DNA from: JAOTVV01 sp041602035
GTDB lineage: Bacteria > Gemmatimonadota > Gemmatimonadetes > Gemmatimonadales > GWC2-71-9
Length of the DNA stretch: 64,000 nt
Reading direction: 5' to 3'
Assembly: GCA_041602035.1 (NCBI GenBank)
Contig: JBFIHA010000004.1
Span: 121,355-185,354 of the forward strand
The translations under genes were made by a program, and so were the position numbers. Numbering within the stretch: position 1 is the first letter of the stretch; each line of letters starts with the position of its first letter. Positions 43,386-52,307 of this stretch are shown here, in pieces. The notes beneath the pieces are model-generated. The model was not told the DNA's origin. It saw nothing but the letters and a program-made list of their open reading frames with translations, and ran no database searches.

Positions 43386-45587
43386 ATGAAAGTCCTTCTG
43401 AGCACACTGGTTATGGCCCTCACCGCCGCCCCGCTTGCGGCCCAGGGCTGGATCGAGCCGCCACCGCATCGCCGTCCCGACTTCGGTGTGACCAAGATCC
43501 GGACGGTCGTCTCGGCGCGCGTGACCGGGCGGGTGGCCGCCATCGAGGTTGAAGAGTGGTTTCGGAACGATGGAGGCGGTTTGGGCGAGGGTGACTACCT
43601 CTATCCGCTTCCGGGTGAAGCGGTCTTCTCCAACTTCTCGCTGTTTCAGGGCGACGAGGAGCTGCGGGGTGAGACCATGGATGCCGCGCAGGCGCGCGCG
43701 ATCTATGAAGAGATCGTACGTCGCAAGCGCGACCCCGCCCTCATCGAGTTGGCCGGACACGGCCTGATCCGGGCCCGCGTCTTTCCGATCGGTCCGGGTG
43801 AGACCCGCAAGATCACGTTGCGGTACACACAGGTCCTGCGGCGGAGCGGAGACGGGCTCCAGTTTCGCTATGCCGCCGGCGGCCGCACGGGCAGCCATCG
43901 GTCGGTCGAGGGTGCCGCCGGGCTTCGGCCCCAGCCGGGAACCCTCGTTCCACTCGCATTCACACTGTGGGCCGACAATGCCGATCAATTCCGCGATCCG
44001 TTCTCTCCCACCCATCAGGTAGAGGTGACACGCGAGGACGGGAGGCTGCGCGTGCGGCCTCGGGGCGAGCTGAGTGGGGACTTCTCCCTGTTCCTCCCCT
44101 TCGCCCGATCCGTGGTGGGGATTACCCTGGCCACGCATCGTGCGTCCGGTGAGGACGGGTACTTTATGCTCACGCTCTCGCCCGGTCGCCCCGACGGTCG
44201 AACCGTCCCTAGGGACGTGACGATCGTGCTCGACGTATCGGGCTCGATGTCCGGAAGCAAACTGGATCAGGCCAAGGCTGCGCTCCATCAACTGCTCGGT
44301 TCCATGGAGACCTCCGATCGATTCCGGCTCATCGCGTTCAGCAGCAACGTGCGGTCACATGCCCCCGATTGGTCGAGCGCCGGACCGCGCGCGCTCCGGA
44401 GCGCGCGTCGCTGGGTGGACGGTCTGTCCGCCGACGGTGGGACGAACATCGCCGGTGCACTGACAGAGGCCTTCCGCTTGGACACTCCCGACGGGCGGCT
44501 GCCGCTCGTGGTGTTCCTCACCGACGGACTCCCGTCGGTGGGCGAGCGCAATCCAGAGCGCATTGCCGCCCAGGCCGAGGCCGATCGCGGCGGTGCCCGC
44601 GTCTTCGCCTTCGGTGTCGGCCACGACGTGAATACCTACCTGTTGGACCGACTGTCCGCGGCGGGACGGGGCAGCACACAGTACGTGCAGCCGGGCGAGG
44701 ACGTGGAGGCGGCCCTTGGAGTGCTCGCGGCGAAAATCCGCCACCCGGTACTGACCGATCTGGAGATTGCGGACGCGCCGGTGGAGCTGACCGAGGTGTT
44801 TCCGTCGACCCTTCCCGATCTGTTTGCCGGTGAGGAGTTGGTGGTGTTCGGGCGCTACCGCGGAACGGATCGATCGCGCACCGGTGCCGTCTCGATCCGC
44901 GGCCGCCGCAACGACCGGCCCGAGCGCTACCAGACCCAGGTGACGTTCCCCGAGCATCAGCTCGACAACGACTTCATCCCTCGGCTGTGGGCGTCGCGGA
45001 AAATCGGCGTCCTCGCGCGTGAAATCCGCCTTGGTGGACCGAACGCCGAGCTCGAGGACGAGATCCGCCGCACGGCGCTGCGTTACGGCTTGCTGAGTGA
45101 GTACACGTCGTATCTCGTACAGGAGCCGGTGGACATGGCCAACGTTCCAGCGGGGACACCCCCGCATCGACCCGCGGCCCTCCCGTCGGGCATGGTGGGC
45201 GCGCGCGCCGTCGCCGCGGCCGAGCAGTCGCGGGTACGCCGCGAAGCCAAGTCGACACTCGAGCTCGAGGCCGCGGACGAAGTGCTGCTCGGCCGCGGAC
45301 ACGTCAGCCAGGCCCGCCACGTTGCTGGCCGACTGTTCAAGGACCAGGCGGGGGTCTGGACCGACCTTCGGCATGACTCGAGCACGCGGGTCGTGCGCAT
45401 CGCCGCGTTCAGCGACGCCTACTTCGCGGTGCTCGCCGCGCTGCCGGAGCTGAAGCCCTACGTGACGGAGTTTGGCTCGGTGCTCGTGTCTGGCGATCGG
45501 GTCGCCATCCACATCGATGAGACGGGCACCGAACGGCTGTCGGCTCAGGCGGTCCAGCGGCTAGTGCGCGAGTTCCGCGCCCGCTAA
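43386..45587 (+). CDS. VIT and von Willebrand factor A domain protein
   Basis: A 733-residue secreted protein. A signal peptide (VLLSTLVMALTAAPLAAQ) leads to a VIT domain, about 35-155 (IEVEEWFRNDG, YLYPLPGEAVFSNF, IRARVFPIGPGETRKITL), and a VWA domain with intact MIDAS D283-x-S285-x-S287 (LDVSGSMSG). The region after it (about 480-640) resembles the rest of inter-alpha-trypsin-like proteins. The VWA fold should bind a partner through a metal ion. It lies 10 nt before an ECF sigma factor, so it may be a target or sensor for it. Start ATG 43386 with AGGAA upstream. Confidence 0.87.
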   Translation: MKVLLSTLVMALTAAPLAAQGWIEPPPHRRPDFGVTKIRTVVSARVTGRVAAIEVEEWFRNDGGGLGEGDYLYPLPGEAVFSNFSLFQGDEELRGETMDAAQARAIYEEIVRRKRDPALIELAGHGLIRARVFPIGPGETRKITLRYTQVLRRSGDGLQFRYAAGGRTGSHRSVEGAAGLRPQPGTLVPLAFTLWADNADQFRDPFSPTHQVEVTREDGRLRVRPRGELSGDFSLFLPFARSVVGITLATHRASGEDGYFMLTLSPGRPDGRTVPRDVTIVLDVSGSMSGSKLDQAKAALHQLLGSMETSDRFRLIAFSSNVRSHAPDWSSAGPRALRSARRWVDGLSADGGTNIAGALTEAFRLDTPDGRLPLVVFLTDGLPSVGERNPERIAAQAEADRGGARVFAFGVGHDVNTYLLDRLSAAGRGSTQYVQPGEDVEAALGVLAAKIRHPVLTDLEIADAPVELTEVFPSTLPDLFAGEELVVFGRYRGTDRSRTGAVSIRGRRNDRPERYQTQVTFPEHQLDNDFIPRLWASRKIGVLAREIRLGGPNAELEDEIRRTALRYGLLSEYTSYLVQEPVDMANVPAGTPPHRPAALPSGMVGARAVAAAEQSRVRREAKSTLELEAADEVLLGRGHVSQARHVAGRLFKDQAGVWTDLRHDSSTRVVRIAAFSDAYFAVLAALPELKPYVTEFGSVLVSGDRVAIHIDETGTERLSAQAVQRLVREFRAR

Positions 45588-45597
45588 ACTGCTGCTT

Positions 45598-46098
45598 GTG
45601 AGCACCGATTGGGCGGGCGTGTATCGAGAGACGTTTGCGGACCTGGTCCGCTTCCTCCACCGCAAGGTGTGGGACGCGGACCGGGCCCAGGACCTCGCGC
45701 AGGAGGTGTTCGTGCGGGCACTCGGACAGGATCCTGAGAACCCTCGCGCCTGGGTGTTCACCGTTGCGGCCAACCTCGCTCGCGACGAGGCCCGGACGGC
45801 GGTGCGACGGCGGCGGCACCTCACGCTCATCCGGGGGGACGCGCAACAGGTAACGGCGACCGATCCCGCCGAGGAACTCGAGCGTGCGCAGCAGGTCGAG
45901 GCCGTGCGTCGCGCACTCGCCCAGTTGAGCGAGCGCGACCGAGAGGTCCTGCTCCTGTGGGACGCCGGGTTCAACTACGAGGAGATCGCGGATCAGACGG
46001 GGTTGGCCACTGGCGCGATCGGGACGACGCTCGCCCGGGCGCGGCGACGGCTGGTCGAGGCACATGAAGCGTTGGAGGCGAAAGATGTCGCACGTTGA
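45598..46098 (+). CDS. ECF RNA polymerase sigma factor
   Basis: A 166-residue sigma-70 family factor of the extracytoplasmic-function group. Region 2 (FADLVRFLHRKVWDADRAQDLAQEVFVRAL) and region 4 (LSERDREVLLLWDAGFNYEEIA, then a helix-turn-helix) are clear. It starts with GTG and overlaps the anti-sigma gene by 14 nt, so the pair is co-made. It likely steers RNA polymerase to stress- or envelope-related genes; targets cannot be read here. Confidence 0.92.
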   Translation: MSTDWAGVYRETFADLVRFLHRKVWDADRAQDLAQEVFVRALGQDPENPRAWVFTVAANLARDEARTAVRRRRHLTLIRGDAQQVTATDPAEELERAQQVEAVRRALAQLSERDREVLLLWDAGFNYEEIADQTGLATGAIGTTLARARRRLVEAHEALEAKDVAR

Positions 46099-47176
46099 CG
46101 AAGGTACACTCCACGCCTACCTGGACCACGGCGACAGGCCCATGGGTGACCGGCGCGAGGTGGAAGACCATCTGGCCACCTGTGCGCACTGCCGCCAGCG
46201 GCTCGACGACGCCCGATCACTCCGCGAACGGGCGGCTGCGATCCTCGAGGCGTCGGGGCCCCCTGCCGTGCCGGTCCCCCCGTTCGACTCGGTCCTCGCC
46301 CGGGCAGGCGGGAGAGCGCCTCGTCCCGTTGTGAGCGTCCGTCGTCTCCGTGCGCTCGGGTGGGCCGCCTCCATCGCGTTGGCGGTGGGTGTCGGCTGGA
46401 TGGCGCGGGGAGCACTCAACCCGCTTCGGAGCCCTGAGCAGTCGCTCACGGCGCCGGCGGCCCCGACGGCAACGTTCGACTCAGCGCTGCCGAGCGCCGC
46501 TGCTGGAGCCCGAGTCGGCGAACCGTCCGCGCTCGGCGAAGAGCAGGCCGCGCCTGCGGCGGCAGCCAGGGCCCGGAACGTCGAGGACGCCGCCGAGCGA
46601 CTGCGAAGCGCCTACGAGGTAACCGAGGAGGCGAAGCCCTCAGGGGAGGGTGCAGCGGGTCGGCGGGATGCCTTGCAGCGGAACGCCGCCGAGCCTTTCC
46701 AGCCCGCGCCGCAAGAGGCGCCCGCCGCGGCTGCGCCGCAGGCCAAGCTTGCCCAAGACATCGGGGCGGTCGCGGAACGACGGGAACAGCCCATCCGGAC
46801 TCGCGCTGCGGAACTTGAAGCTGCCCCGACAACGGTACAGTGGGTCGAGGCCGACTCCGTTGAAGCGGCTGGGCGATTAGGCGAGGCGCTTCACATGGTG
46901 CCTGGTGTGCCCGTGGTGCGAATCGATCGGGAGGCGCTCGAGGATAGCCGAGCCGTGCGCATCGTTCAGGATCTGGACGGCATCCCGCTCGAAATCGCTC
47001 AGCGTCCCGTCACGGCGCTCGAACGTCAGTTGGCAGAGAGAATGGTCGCTGACGCACCCGGCATGGCCGATACATCCCGAGCGACGATCACGATTGTGCG
47101 AGGGTCGGTCGTCCTGACGCTGCGGGCGAACATCGCGCCAGACTCGCTCAGGTCACTGGCCGCTCGCATCCCCTAG
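46085..47176 (+). CDS. Zinc-finger membrane anti-sigma factor
   Basis: A 363-residue protein binding the upstream sigma factor. The N-terminal anti-sigma domain has the ZAS motif H29-x3-C33-x2-C36 (HLATCAHC). One transmembrane helix spans about 90-108 (LGWAASIALAVGVGWMA). A long Ala/Pro-rich extracytoplasmic segment (about 115-250) is followed by a compact C-terminal domain (TVQWVEADSVEAAGRLG onward). This layout suggests signal-regulated proteolysis from outside. Its 3' end overlaps the convergent XdhC gene by 24 nt. Confidence 0.85.
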   Translation: MSHVDEGTLHAYLDHGDRPMGDRREVEDHLATCAHCRQRLDDARSLRERAAAILEASGPPAVPVPPFDSVLARAGGRAPRPVVSVRRLRALGWAASIALAVGVGWMARGALNPLRSPEQSLTAPAAPTATFDSALPSAAAGARVGEPSALGEEQAAPAAAARARNVEDAAERLRSAYEVTEEAKPSGEGAAGRRDALQRNAAEPFQPAPQEAPAAAAPQAKLAQDIGAVAERREQPIRTRAAELEAAPTTVQWVEADSVEAAGRLGEALHMVPGVPVVRIDREALEDSRAVRIVQDLDGIPLEIAQRPVTALERQLAERMVADAPGMADTSRATITIVRGSVVLTLRANIAPDSLRSLAARIP

Positions 47177-48175
47177 ACGTCGCATTCGGATCAGCTCGGC
47201 CACGACCGACACCGCGATTTCGGCCGGCGTGTCCGCTCCAATCCGTTCGCCAATCGGCACACGAACGCGTTCCAGAGCCGCGCGAGGAACACCCCGATCC
47301 TCCAAGGCCTTCCAGATCACTGCCTTCTTGCGCGCACTTCCCAACATGCCGACGTACCGGGCGTCCGAGGCGGCCGTGGCCTCGACGATCTCCGCGTCGA
47401 ACTGGTGGCCGCGGGTCGTGGCCAGGACGTAGTCGTCGGCATCGAGCCGCACGCGATCCAGGGCAGTGCGGAGATCCTCCACGACGACCTCGTCCACACC
47501 AGGAAGGCGGTCGGGGTCCGCAAACTCGAGACGGTCGTCGATCACCACGACGTAGAACCCCGCCCGAGCAGCGAGCCGCGCGATCTCGTTGCCCACGTGC
47601 CCCGCCCCGAACACCAGCACACGGGGAAGGCGTGGGACCGGCTCGACGAAGAGACCGCGGTCCTCATCGACCGTGGGAATGGTCGAAATCCGCCCCCCGT
47701 CCTCGCGGGATCTCGCCAGGCCCGTCCCCACCACGCGATCGCCGACCCGCGCCTCTTTGGCAGGCCCATCCGGCCAGTCGAGGCCGGTTGACACGACGGC
47801 TGGTACCCGTTGCAGGATTGCCTCCGCGACGGCGCGATACAGCTCGGCAAACTCCGTGACGATGGGCTCGAGAAAGAACTCTGCCGTCCCGCCACACGAC
47901 AGACCCACATCGCCTGCCAGGTCCGCGTTCAGCGTGTGACGTACGACGGCCGGCGTACCGCGCTTCGCGGCTTCCAACGCCTGCCCCATCACGTCCGCCT
48001 CCGTGCACCCACCTCCGATCGTCCCCCAGTACCTGCCCCGTCCCGCCACCACCAGCTTCGCGTCACGCGCCATCGGCAGCGATCCCCGATGACGGCATAC
48101 CGTCGCGATCGCACCCGACGCGCCGCTCTCTGCTAGCTCGGCGGCGGCCAACCAGACGGCGGCGCGATCACTCAC
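47153..48175 (-). CDS. xdhC: XdhC/CoxI-family molybdoenzyme maturation protein
   Basis: A 340-residue protein. The N-terminal XdhC_CoxI motif SLPMARDAKLVVAGRG and GGGCTEADVM, the pair GLSCGGTAEFFLEP, and a C-terminal Rossmann-like half (VLVFGAGHVGNEIARLA) are all present. XdhC binds molybdenum cofactor and helps sulfurate it for xanthine-dehydrogenase/CO-dehydrogenase enzymes, which are not in this window. Therefore the target is elsewhere. It is the second gene of a pair: its GTG start overlaps the AhpD-like stop by 4 nt. Confidence 0.9.
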   Translation of the reverse strand: MSDRAAVWLAAAELAESGASGAIATVCRHRGSLPMARDAKLVVAGRGRYWGTIGGGCTEADVMGQALEAAKRGTPAVVRHTLNADLAGDVGLSCGGTAEFFLEPIVTEFAELYRAVAEAILQRVPAVVSTGLDWPDGPAKEARVGDRVVGTGLARSREDGGRISTIPTVDEDRGLFVEPVPRLPRVLVFGAGHVGNEIARLAARAGFYVVVIDDRLEFADPDRLPGVDEVVVEDLRTALDRVRLDADDYVLATTRGHQFDAEIVEATAASDARYVGMLGSARKKAVIWKALEDRGVPRAALERVRVPIGERIGADTPAEIAVSVVAELIRMRRLGDASGQ

Positions 48176-48531
48176 GCGCGGGGCAACTCCTCGAGCGTCG
48201 CGACCGCGCGTCTCAGATGGGGGATCACGATCGACCCGCCAACCACGAGCCCGACGGCAAACGCCTCGAACAGCTCGTCATGTGTGGCACCCTCTTCTCG
48301 GCAGCGAATCAGATGGTAGGTGATACAGTCGTCGCATCGGAGCACCATCGAGGCGGTCAGTCCCATCAATTCCTTAGTCTTCGCGTCGAGGACACCCGAC
48401 TCGTACGTGCGCGCGTCGAGCGCAAAGAACCGATTGATCGTGAGATTGCCGGCCGCACTGATGGCGGCGTTCATCTTCTCACGGAAATGCCGAAATGCTT
48501 CGAGGTTGCCGTCGGATCGGCTGGGAGGCAT
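48172..48531 (-). CDS. AhpD/carboxymuconolactone decarboxylase-like protein
   Basis: A 119-residue helical protein with the redox motif MVLRCDDCITYHLIRC (C-x2-C-x3-H), typical of the AhpD-like branch that acts as peroxidase or peroxiredoxin partner. A GGAG lies 9 nt before the ATG at 48531. It is 123 nt after actF on the same strand and overlaps xdhC by 4 nt. The electron donor or substrate is unknown; lactone decarboxylation is less likely because of the CxxC pair. Confidence 0.85.
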   Translation of the reverse strand: MPPSRSDGNLEAFRHFREKMNAAISAAGNLTINRFFALDARTYESGVLDAKTKELMGLTASMVLRCDDCITYHLIRCREEGATHDELFEAFAVGLVVGGSIVIPHLRRAVATLEELPRA

Positions 48532-48654
48532 GCGTACTCCAGACGTGCGGGTCACCGACACGTAATCTAATCGGAGGATATGCCATCGTAATGAGCGGAG
48601 CGCCGTGTGGCACGCGCGTACCGGTACAGGGCGCCACCACCCCGCCACTGTCCG

Positions 48655-49911
48655 CTAGTGGTGACCCGTCAGTTCCGCCTTGGCGAGGAGCCGCGGACTC
48701 ACCATCGGGAACGTGCGGGCGAACAGCCCGTACGCGAGCAGAAATAGCCCGAGGAACCCGAGGGAGATGGCAATCTCCGGCGTCCCGAACGTGGGTCCGG
48801 CCTCGGTGAGCGACGGCTGCACCAACAGGTAGCGCTCGAGCCACACGCCGGCGAAGCTGATGGCGAGGAAGGTGGCAAACGTCACGCGATTGATCTTGGC
48901 CTTGACCCAGATCAGGCCCCAAAAGGGGACGAGGAAGATCATGAGCCCAACCAGGATCGCGATCGGTCGCCAGTCGCCCCATAGCCGGAAGAAGACGAAG
49001 GACGTCTCCTCGCGGAGGTTGCCGTACCAGATCACGAGCAGCTGGCTGTACATGAGGTACGCCCAAAAGATCGAAAATCCAAACACCAGCTTGCCGAGAT
49101 CGTGGAACTGCTCGCGCCCGATCACGTCGCCCATCCCGAGCTTCCAGCGCCAGAACACGCTCATCAAGCCAAGCATCGTAAGGCCCGTGAGGAACGCTCC
49201 GATGAAGAAGAACGCGCCGAACAGGTTGCTCAGCCAGTACGGGGCGAGCGACATGATCAGATCGAACCCGAGAAGGGAGAACAGGTACGCGTAGAGCAGA
49301 CACAGCACCGGTGCGAGCCAATTGAGACGACGCTCCACCGCGTGCACCTGGTCTGGCGTCCCCACGTAATCCCCCGCGATGCGGTCGTACAGTGCCCGCC
49401 GCCATCCGGTCACGTGATCCCGCAGCTCGGCGACGTCCGGCTTGAGGTCGTGATAGACGAAGGCGATGCTCGTGACCATCAGGGCGAGCAGCGCCGCAAG
49501 ATCCCGCCAGAACACCCACGAAACCGTGAGCCAGTCGCCTCGCGCAGGCGTGGGATGCTCGATCCAGGGGAAGAGGTGGTGCTTGCCGAGAAAGAGGACC
49601 AGGAAGCACACCACGGATATGGGCAGGAAGAACGCTGCGGCCTCGGCAAAGCGGATGATCGGGCCCGCCCACACGCCTTTCGTGATCTTCTGCGTCGCCG
49701 CGAAGATGATGGCGCCTTGGGCGACGCCGGTGAAGAACAGAAAGTTGATGAGAAATAGCCGCCAGGCGCGGCCGGGATCATCACCCATGGCGAGCGCCAC
49801 GAACGTTCCGAGCCCGACGACGGCCAGCACGATTCCCGTGACGAACAACGATCCCACGGGCGCGTTGGCCCCGCGGCGGTGAATGTCGTGGTACGCCTTG
49901 GCCGCGCTCAC
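48655..49911 (-). CDS. actF: Alternative complex III subunit ActF (NrfD-like)
   Basis: A 418-residue integral membrane protein with about ten helices (FVTGIVLAVVGLGTFVALA first). It is a second NrfD-like subunit beside ActC and resembles ActC in VWLERYLLV and in alternation of helices, as known for the complex. Together with ActABCDE it oxidises menaquinol or quinol and reduces a cytochrome c or oxidase. GTG at 49911 overlaps actE by 4 nt. No downstream oxidase gene follows. Confidence 0.92.
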   Translation of the reverse strand: MSAAKAYHDIHRRGANAPVGSLFVTGIVLAVVGLGTFVALAMGDDPGRAWRLFLINFLFFTGVAQGAIIFAATQKITKGVWAGPIIRFAEAAAFFLPISVVCFLVLFLGKHHLFPWIEHPTPARGDWLTVSWVFWRDLAALLALMVTSIAFVYHDLKPDVAELRDHVTGWRRALYDRIAGDYVGTPDQVHAVERRLNWLAPVLCLLYAYLFSLLGFDLIMSLAPYWLSNLFGAFFFIGAFLTGLTMLGLMSVFWRWKLGMGDVIGREQFHDLGKLVFGFSIFWAYLMYSQLLVIWYGNLREETSFVFFRLWGDWRPIAILVGLMIFLVPFWGLIWVKAKINRVTFATFLAISFAGVWLERYLLVQPSLTEAGPTFGTPEIAISLGFLGLFLLAYGLFARTFPMVSPRLLAKAELTGHH

Positions 49912-50462
49912 CGGGCCGTCCCCGCCAGGGTGCGCATGTAGTTCACGATGTGCCACCGATCTTCCGGTGTGATCCGATTCCCGTACCCGGGCATCAAGGC
50001 CCCGAAACCGTTGGCAATCACCCCGTACACCCATCCGTCGGAGGAGCGGGTCACCCGCTCGTCCGTGAGGTTCCGAACCGCGTTGGCCAACGCCGGCGCC
50101 ACGGGGCCGTCACCGAGCCCTTCCACACCATGACAGACCTCGCAGTACACCGCGTAGCGGTCGCGCCCACGCTCCAATGACTCGGCTGTTACCTGCACCG
50201 GATTGATCAGTCGATCGAGCAGGACCTGATTCTGGGGCACCGCAGGCGGCACGACCTCCCGACCGGTGATGGGCACCGTCCCATCCACAGGCTGCAGCGG
50301 CATCTTGTACGGCTGAATCGCGATACCCCGGTGCATCACCGAAAACCACGGCACCGCGGCCACGAGATCGTCGGGGCTGGGAAACCGGTGCCACGCCTCC
50401 CGGGTGCAGCCGGCAGCCATCACCGCCACCAGCACCAGTGTCGCCAGGCGTCTAGGACTCAA
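49908..50462 (-). CDS. actE: Alternative complex III subunit ActE (monoheme cytochrome c)
   Basis: A 184-residue lipoprotein (lipobox Cys C19 in AVMAAGC) with one heme site C107-x2-C110-H111 (CEVCHG) and a likely axial Met in ALMPGYG. It carries electrons from the complex to the terminal partner at the outer face of the inner membrane. The TTG start at 50462 is chosen because GGAGGTG lies 5 nt upstream; it overlaps actD by 11 nt. Confidence 0.9.
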   Translation of the reverse strand: MSPRRLATLVLVAVMAAGCTREAWHRFPSPDDLVAAVPWFSVMHRGIAIQPYKMPLQPVDGTVPITGREVVPPAVPQNQVLLDRLINPVQVTAESLERGRDRYAVYCEVCHGVEGLGDGPVAPALANAVRNLTDERVTRSSDGWVYGVIANGFGALMPGYGNRITPEDRWHIVNYMRTLAGTAR

Positions 50463-50955
50463 CCCGCACCTCCTCGGCACCCGAGGCCCGGAGCAACGTC
50501 TCGACCTGGCTCCGTTGTTCGGCGGGACACCGCACAAAAATCCCTATGTGGTCGTCCGTGAACTGGCCGTCGTAGGCCCCAACCTGCCGATTGCGCCAGC
50601 TGTGGTAGATCAGGCCCACAATGGTCGCACCGGCTCCGAACAGAATCGTGAGCTCGAAGGCGATGACGACGTAGGGAATCACCGATCCGATCGGCTTGCC
50701 CCCGACCACCAACGGCCAATCGAACGACATCCAGAGGGTGAGCGCAAAGCCCGACGCGCACCCCAGCAGCCCACCCAAGAGCGTCCACAACCGGACGGGA
50801 CTCACGCGATGCCCCACGGCCTGCGCGATCTCGACGTTCGGCACCGGTGAGTACACGGTGAAATCGCGGATGCCCTCCGCCTTGAGCGTGCGAATCGCTC
50901 CGGACGCAGCGTCGACGAAGCGATACGACGCAAGGACCCCGCCGGTCGCATTCAT
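50452..50955 (-). CDS. actD: Alternative complex III subunit ActD
   Basis: A 167-residue membrane protein with two hydrophobic helices (LWTLLGGLLGCASGFALTLW and VIPYVVIAFELTILFGAGAT) and a soluble N-terminal domain starting LASYRFVDAASGAI. This matches the DUF3341 ActD subunit, a structural part. Its ATG overlaps the actC stop by 4 nt. Confidence 0.9.
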   Translation of the reverse strand: MNATGGVLASYRFVDAASGAIRTLKAEGIRDFTVYSPVPNVEIAQAVGHRVSPVRLWTLLGGLLGCASGFALTLWMSFDWPLVVGGKPIGSVIPYVVIAFELTILFGAGATIVGLIYHSWRNRQVGAYDGQFTDDHIGIFVRCPAEQRSQVETLLRASGAEEVRVES

Positions 50956-52301
50956 GAGTGAGCTCGCTGCTTACGCGGCATCGGAATGATCTCCTTCACC
51001 TCGGTGATGGACACCGTGGGGAAGTTCTTGGCGAACAACAGGAACCACATGAAGAACCAGGCGAAGCTGCCTGCGAGAATTGCCCATTCGACCCACGAAG
51101 GCGTGTAGTGACCCATCGCGTAGGGTTCGTACTCGAACGAAAGGGATACCACGATGATCACGAACCGCTCGAACCACATGCCGAGGTTCACGAAGAGCGA
51201 CAGCACGAACAGCGCCGGAATGCTGCGTCGTACCCTCCGGAAAAACAGAAAGAGCGGCAGCACACCGTTGCAGAGAATCATGGTCCAGGTGGCCCACCAG
51301 TAGTCGCCGAACGCCCGATTCCAGAACGACGCCCGCTCGTACGGATTCCCGCTGTACCACGCCATGAAATACTCCACGGCATAGGCGTACCCCACGATCA
51401 GGCCTGTGAGAAGCAACAGCTTGGCGAGATTCTCGAAGTGTTCGACGGTGATGTACCGCTCGACCCGGAAGACCTTCCGCAGGGGGACGAGCAGGGTCAC
51501 CACCATCGCCACGCCGGAATAGATGGCGCCGGCCACGAAGTACGGCGCAAAGATGGTGGCATGCCAGCCTGGGACGATCGCCATGGCAAAGTCCCACGAC
51601 ACAACGCTGTGAACGGAGAGCACGAGGGGCGTGGCGAGCGCTGCCAGATATAGGTAGGCGCGCGTATAGTGGCGCCACTGCTGGTCGGTGCCGCGCCAAC
51701 CGAGCGACGTGATCTCGTACAGCTTACGGCGCCACCCCGTGGCCTTCTCCCTCACCGCCGCCAGGTCCGGAATCAGGCCCACGATGAGAAACAAGGTGCT
51801 CACCGTGAAGTACGTCGAAACCGCGAACACGTCCCACAGCAGGGGTGATTTGAAATTGACCCACAGCTGCCGCTGGTTCGGATAGGGGAACAGCCAGTAC
51901 GCATACCAGATGCGCCCGATATGGATCACCGGGAACAGACCCGCGGTCATGACCGCAAACACCGTCATGGCCTCGGCGGTGCGGTACACCGAAGTCCGCC
52001 ATGCCGACCGGAAGAGATATAGGATCGCGGAGATCAAGGTTCCGGAGTGCGCGATGCCGACCCAGAAGACGAAGGTCGTGATGTACACGCCCCACATGAC
52101 CGGCGGGGTGTAGCCGGCCACTCCGAGCCCGAACCTGATCTGATAGAGCAGCGCACCCGCCCCGATCGCGAGTACCACCAACACGAAGCCGAGCAAGACG
52201 TAGTACCCGCGGGACGGCCGACCCAGCGTCGCGGTGATGTCCCGGGTGATCTCGTGGTAGGTGGGCCGAGTGATCTGGTCTTCGCGCGCGATCGTCGCCA
52301 T
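50952..52301 (-). CDS. actC: Alternative complex III subunit ActC (NrfD-like quinol-oxidising)
   Basis: A 449-residue membrane protein with about ten helices, e.g. VLLGFVLVVLAIGAGALL and LLWDVFAVSTYFTVSTLFLI. Of the NrfD family; in characterised complexes this subunit holds the quinol site near the P side. It follows actB by 6 nt. MWFERFVIIVVSLS and HIGRIWYAYWLFPYPN are typical ActC segments. Confidence 0.94.
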   Translation of the reverse strand: MATIAREDQITRPTYHEITRDITATLGRPSRGYYVLLGFVLVVLAIGAGALLYQIRFGLGVAGYTPPVMWGVYITTFVFWVGIAHSGTLISAILYLFRSAWRTSVYRTAEAMTVFAVMTAGLFPVIHIGRIWYAYWLFPYPNQRQLWVNFKSPLLWDVFAVSTYFTVSTLFLIVGLIPDLAAVREKATGWRRKLYEITSLGWRGTDQQWRHYTRAYLYLAALATPLVLSVHSVVSWDFAMAIVPGWHATIFAPYFVAGAIYSGVAMVVTLLVPLRKVFRVERYITVEHFENLAKLLLLTGLIVGYAYAVEYFMAWYSGNPYERASFWNRAFGDYWWATWTMILCNGVLPLFLFFRRVRRSIPALFVLSLFVNLGMWFERFVIIVVSLSFEYEPYAMGHYTPSWVEWAILAGSFAWFFMWFLLFAKNFPTVSITEVKEIIPMPRKQRAHS

Positions 52302-52307
52302 CTGGCC

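Noticed and set aside
47153..48175. XdhC as helper of the SoeA-like molybdoenzyme
   Set aside because: XdhC is known to serve xanthine-oxidase-type enzymes; the DMSO-reductase-type subunit has its own TorD gene 4 nt away.
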